Of a stretch of 64,000 nucleotides of DNA, positions 61,102 to 64,000 are shown piece by piece. The first letter of the stretch is position 1; the number at the start of each line of letters is the position of its first letter. Below the pieces are notes generated by a model. The model did not search any database. It was not told the origin of the DNA and saw nothing but the letters and a program-made list of their open reading frames with translations. A program made the position numbers and the translations under genes. Source of the stretch: an uncultured Pelagibacteraceae bacterium (GTDB taxonomy: Bacteria > Pseudomonadota > Alphaproteobacteria > Pelagibacterales > Pelagibacteraceae); assembly GCA_902615975.1 (NCBI GenBank), contig CACMRC010000004.1, positions 52,908 through 116,907 of the forward strand, given 5' to 3'.

Positions 61102-62721
61102 ATGTCTAGAGAATCGATGGAATATGATGTTGTAATTATAGGTGGAGGACCATCAGGATTATCAACCGCAATAAAGTTAAAACAATTAGATGCAAATTTA
61201 AATGTTTGTTTATTAGAAAAAGCATCAGAAATTGGAGCTCATATTTTAAGTGGAAATGTATTTGAAACACGTGCTCTAGATGAATTATTACCAAATTGGA
61301 GAGAGTTAAATTCTCCAATTAAAACAAAAGTAACTAAAGAAAAATTTTTATTTTTAGGAAAAACCAAATCTTTAAGTTGGCCAACTTGGTTACTACCTGC
61401 GGTACAACAAAATCATAAAAATTATATTATCAGTTTAGCAAATTTATGTAGATGGCTTGCTGAACAAGCTGAAAATTTAGGTGTTGAGATATTTCCAGGA
61501 TTTCCAGCAAGTGAAATTTTATATAATGATGATGGATCTGTTAAAGGTGTAGCCACCCAAGACATGGGAATAGATAAAGATGGAAATAAAAAAGATAGTT
61601 TTGAACCTGGTATAGAGCTTTTAGGTAAAGTAACTGTTTTTGCAGAAGGGTGCAGAGGTCATTTAGGAAAACAATTGATTGAAAAATTTGAATTAAATAA
61701 AGATAAAGATCCTCAACAATACGGAATTGGTTTTAAAGAAATTTGGGAAATAGAGGATAAAAATCATGAAGAAGGTTTAGTCATGCATACAGCTGGATGG
61801 CCACTAGATAACAATACCTATGGTGGCAGTTTTATGTATCACGCAGAAAATAAACAAGTTTTTTTGGGTTATGTAATTGGATTAGATTATAAAAACCCTC
61901 ACCTGTCTCCTTACGATGAATTTCAGAGGTTTAAAACGCATCCTGCAATAAAAAAAATTATAGAAGGTGGAAAAAGAATTTCTTACGGTGCAAGAGCTTT
62001 AATTGAAGGTGGATTTCAAAGTTTGCCAAAAATGTTTATGCCTGGAGCTTTATTAGTTGGTTGTGATGCTGGAACTTTGAATATGCCAAAAATTAAAGGC
62101 TCTCATACAGCAATGAAAAGTGGAATAATTGCAGCCGAAACTATTAATGAACATTTAAAAGAAAAAAAAGATTTATCCATTTATGAAGATAAATTTAAAA
62201 ATAGTTGGTTACATAGGGAGCTTTACGAAGCTCGAAACGTAAAACCTAGTTTTAGTTGGGGGTTAATTTTAGGAATTATCTTTACTGGTATTGATCAAAT
62301 TTTATTTAGAGGGAAACTTCCTTTTACTCTCAAACATAAACACGCTGATCACGAAACATTAAACCCTGCAAATCAAATGCCAAAAATAGAATATCCAAAG
62401 TATGACAATGTAATAACTTTTGACAAAACAAGTTCAGTGTATTTAACAGGAACCAATCATGCTGAGAATCAACCAGTTCATTTAAAACTTAAAGACCCTA
62501 ATTTACCTATCAACTATACTTTAGAAAAATTTGATGAACCTGCTCAAAGATATTGTCCTGCTGGAGTTTATGAAGTTCAAAAAGAGAATGAAGTAAATAA
62601 ATTTGTAATAAATTCCCAAAATTGTATTCATTGTAAAACATGCGATATTAAAGAGCCTTCTCAAAATATAACTTGGGTTACGCCAGAGGGAAGCGGTGGT
62701 CCAAGATATGGTAATATGTAA
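61102..62721 (+). CDS. etfD: Electron transfer flavoprotein-ubiquinone oxidoreductase
   Basis: A 539-residue ETF-QO. The FAD motif is DVVIIGGGPSGLSTAIKL; the quinone/membrane-associated region includes PTWLLPAVQQNHKNYIISL, HTAGWPLDNNTYGGSFMYH and GCDAGTLNMPKIKGSHTAMKSG; the C-terminal 4Fe-4S site has Cys in RYCPAGVYE and CIHCKTCDIKEPSQNI. It passes ETF electrons to ubiquinone at the inner membrane. An alternative Met lies five codons downstream. Last gene of the plus-strand run; adjacent to a convergent DUF2237 gene with no space between stops. Confidence 0.96.
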   Translation: MSRESMEYDVVIIGGGPSGLSTAIKLKQLDANLNVCLLEKASEIGAHILSGNVFETRALDELLPNWRELNSPIKTKVTKEKFLFLGKTKSLSWPTWLLPAVQQNHKNYIISLANLCRWLAEQAENLGVEIFPGFPASEILYNDDGSVKGVATQDMGIDKDGNKKDSFEPGIELLGKVTVFAEGCRGHLGKQLIEKFELNKDKDPQQYGIGFKEIWEIEDKNHEEGLVMHTAGWPLDNNTYGGSFMYHAENKQVFLGYVIGLDYKNPHLSPYDEFQRFKTHPAIKKIIEGGKRISYGARALIEGGFQSLPKMFMPGALLVGCDAGTLNMPKIKGSHTAMKSGIIAAETINEHLKEKKDLSIYEDKFKNSWLHRELYEARNVKPSFSWGLILGIIFTGIDQILFRGKLPFTLKHKHADHETLNPANQMPKIEYPKYDNVITFDKTSSVYLTGTNHAENQPVHLKLKDPNLPINYTLEKFDEPAQRYCPAGVYEVQKENEVNKFVINSQNCIHCKTCDIKEPSQNITWVTPEGSGGPRYGNM

Positions 62722-63096
62722 TTAAGATAAGTCTATTGCAAACTTTTTTAAAGTTTCGATAGGAAGATGTTTAAGGGTATTTTTATGAGTTCTTTTTAGA
62801 AATATTGGACATCCTTTACCGGCTTCAACTGCTCTTGCATACCAACTAGCACACACACACCAACCATCTCCATCTTTTAATCCTGGAAATCCAAATTCTG
62901 GATGGGGAGTAATCAAATCATTTCCTGCTTCTTTTAACCATTCCAAAAACTCAGTTGTTACTTTTGCACAAACTGTATGAACACCATGATCATTTTGATC
63001 AGTGTTGCAACAACCATCACGAAACCAACCTGTTAAAGGATCATTTGAACATTCTTCCAATTCTTCACCTAGAACATTTTGTTGTTTTTTATTCAT
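62722..63096 (-). CDS. DUF2237 family protein
   Basis: A 124-residue Cys/His-containing protein. QNVLGEELEECSNDPLTGWFRDGCCNT, HTVCAKVTTEFLEWLKEAGNDL and WCVCASWYARAVEAGKGCPIFLKRTH are the conserved blocks of DUF2237, a widespread small family of unknown function. Several conserved Cys (CSNDP, GCCN, WCVCA) suggest metal binding or redox chemistry. It lies downstream of the 2OG-type gene by 11 bases. Normal length. Confidence 0.88.
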   Translation of the reverse strand: MNKKQQNVLGEELEECSNDPLTGWFRDGCCNTDQNDHGVHTVCAKVTTEFLEWLKEAGNDLITPHPEFGFPGLKDGDGWCVCASWYARAVEAGKGCPIFLKRTHKNTLKHLPIETLKKFAIDLS

Positions 63097-63107
63097 TAAT
63101 TTTTTTA

Positions 63108-63737
63108 TTAATTAATATTGTAAATATTATCATCTATTCTTGCATTAAATGAAACAGATCTCCTTTCGTCTTTTCCATAAAAAGGAAATACTGAATGCAT
63201 CATATAATTTGGAAAAAAATAAAAATCACCCACTTTAGGTTTTATATTAATTATTGATGATGAATTAAACATTTTGCTTCCGTGTATTAATGATAAATTA
63301 CCATTTAAATTATTTTTTTTTACAGACTGAAACGTTTCACCAAAACTCTCAGGAAGTTTTAAATATCCAACACCAGAGATATGGCCCCCATGCCAATGAA
63401 TAGGATTGTATTCATTTTCAAATTGTCTTACTATCCAGCTAGAAATAATATTAAATTCTGTAATTTTTTTATTCTCAGTTATTTCCAACCACCTACTTGT
63501 TTTGCTAGCTAGAAAATTTAAAAATCCAGTTTCTTCCATGATATGATTTTCAAGTTTGAATTCTTGTTTTACATTTCCAGCTAATTTGTTCCCATTATCT
63601 AATTCTTTTGATTTTTCTTCATCTTTTATTATTTGATCCACATAATCATTTAGTTTTTCAATTATAATTATTGGTAGTTCTACTTTTGCAATACTTGGAC
63701 CAAATGGTCTAATAATATTTATTTTATCTTCTGACAT
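63108..63737 (-). CDS. Putative 2OG-Fe(II) oxygenase (TIGR02466-like)
   Basis: A 209-residue protein resembling the TIGR02466 group of putative 2-oxoglutarate oxygenases. The iron-site region is NPIHWHGGHISGVGYLKLPE, with the distal His in GDFYFFPNYMMHSVFPF and Arg in ERRSVSFNARI for 2-oxoglutarate. The first motif is H-W-H-G-G rather than H-x-D, as is common in this family. These enzymes act on unknown proteins or small molecules. It is between hisI (upstream in transcription) and DUF2237. Confidence 0.72.
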   Translation of the reverse strand: MSEDKINIIRPFGPSIAKVELPIIIIEKLNDYVDQIIKDEEKSKELDNGNKLAGNVKQEFKLENHIMEETGFLNFLASKTSRWLEITENKKITEFNIISSWIVRQFENEYNPIHWHGGHISGVGYLKLPESFGETFQSVKKNNLNGNLSLIHGSKMFNSSSIINIKPKVGDFYFFPNYMMHSVFPFYGKDERRSVSFNARIDDNIYNIN

Positions 63738-63750
63738 AAATTAAATATTT

Positions 63751-64000
63751 TTAAATTTTTGTTGGATTTGGTTGATCTTTATAAACTTCTTCAGGATCAA
63801 ATTTTTTTTCTTTTTCAAGAAATTCCATTTCAACTTTTCTTCCATTTTCTATTGGTCCCATTGGAATTGATCTATAAAAACATGATCTATAACCAACATG
63901 ACAACTAGCTCCATCGCCAATATCAACCGTTAACCATATTGAGTCTTGATCATCATCAATTCTTATTTCTGTTACCTTTTGTGTAAAGCCACTTGTTTTA
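63751..64000 (-). CDS. hisI: Phosphoribosyl-AMP cyclohydrolase, C-terminal part (5' truncated by window)
   Basis: Not in the ORF track because its start is outside the window. The open minus-strand frame ending with TAA at 63751 encodes KTSGFTQKVTEIRIDDDQD, then WLTVDIGDGASCHVGYRSCFYR, the HisI zinc/catalytic block (G-A-x-C-H-x-G-x-x-S-C-F). A charged C-terminal tail follows (EVYKDQPNPTKI). HisI opens the ring of phosphoribosyl-AMP in histidine synthesis. Only the last 82 codons or so are visible. Confidence 0.88.
   Translation of the reverse strand, partial: KTSGFTQKVTEIRIDDDQDSIWLTVDIGDGASCHVGYRSCFYRSIPMGPIENGRKVEMEFLEKEKKFDPEEVYKDQPNPTKI

Noticed and set aside
1-64000. Mobile elements, CRISPR arrays, tRNA or rRNA genes, prophage
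   Set aside because: None seen: no transposase or integrase motifs, no regularly spaced repeats, no cloverleaf-like stretches in the gaps, and no visible shift in base composition.

Overview
The window reads as a stretch of an alphaproteobacterial genome of the SAR11 / Pelagibacterales type. It is very AT-rich throughout, intergenic gaps are tiny, many genes overlap by ATGA or TAATG, and gene content is dominated by uptake and demethylation of methylated nitrogen (and perhaps sulfur) osmolytes linked to tetrahydrofolate one-carbon metabolism. No tRNA, rRNA, CRISPR array, prophage or insertion sequence was seen, and no stretch longer than about 300 bases lacks a gene. The taxonomic call is inferred from protein character and genome style; no marker gene search was possible.

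Layout. 1-1.0 kb: 3' end of a ZapE-type ATPase gene and yjbQ. 1.0-20.4 kb: a methylated-amine region. On the minus strand lie photolyase, a diaminopropionate ammonia-lyase-like gene, a gmaS-like type III glutamine synthetase, two small membrane peptides, an Amt transporter, an unknown 136-aa protein, the GlxD/GlxC/GlxB (MgsC/B/A-like) glutamate-synthase-type trio, a second glutamine synthetase paralogue, a DAO-family flavoenzyme, a MarR-like regulator and a DUF1989-GcvT fusion matching trimethylamine N-oxide demethylase (Tdm). Divergent from tdm is an OpuAC-type ABC transporter (probably TMAO-specific, TmoXWV-like). Together they could take TMAO to dimethylamine plus methylene-THF, and methylamine to gamma-glutamylmethylamide and N-methylglutamate. 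No recognised dimethylamine monooxygenase is present.

20.4-31.7 kb: glycerol kinase, a GpsA-like dehydrogenase, an iron-type alcohol dehydrogenase and a class I amidotransferase. Formate-THF ligase follows on the opposite strand, then a four-subunit soxBDAG-type complex (sarcosine oxidase or N-methylglutamate dehydrogenase). 31.7-40.9 kb: housekeeping and unknown genes: a frameshifted EamA transporter, an Asp/Glu racemase, cold-shock protein, GNAT, purK/purE, a cassette of an atypical M19 dipeptidase, a 553-aa unknown, DUF3726 and a 55-aa CxxC protein, and a YIP1-like membrane protein with a small overlapping peptide.

40.9-45.0 kb (minus): a DmdA/GcvT-like methyltransferase, a short MetF-like protein, and a betaine-type ABC permease and binding protein without an ATPase. 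45.3-62.7 kb (plus): a 17-gene, almost gapless run with Rieske oxygenase, bhmT, dimethylglycine dehydrogenase, a methyltransferase, a DddP-like M24 protein, a small kinase/nucleotidylyltransferase pair, a 2OG-Fe(II) oxygenase, an ECHDC3-like crotonase, a CoA-binding protein, a BT1-type (folate/pterin) transporter, a second DMGDH/SARDH paralogue, ETF beta/alpha and ETF:quinone oxidoreductase. This fits glycine betaine to dimethylglycine to sarcosine to glycine, with electrons passing through ETF to quinone and methyl groups to homocysteine or THF. The window ends in DUF2237, another 2OG oxygenase-like gene and the 3' part of hisI.

The least described parts are the M19/553-aa/DUF3726/CxxC cassette, the DmdA-like + MetF-like pair, the 136-aa Glx-linked protein that shares a lysine-rich N-terminus with GlxD, and the kinase/nucleotidylyltransferase/2OG-oxygenase group inside the betaine run.
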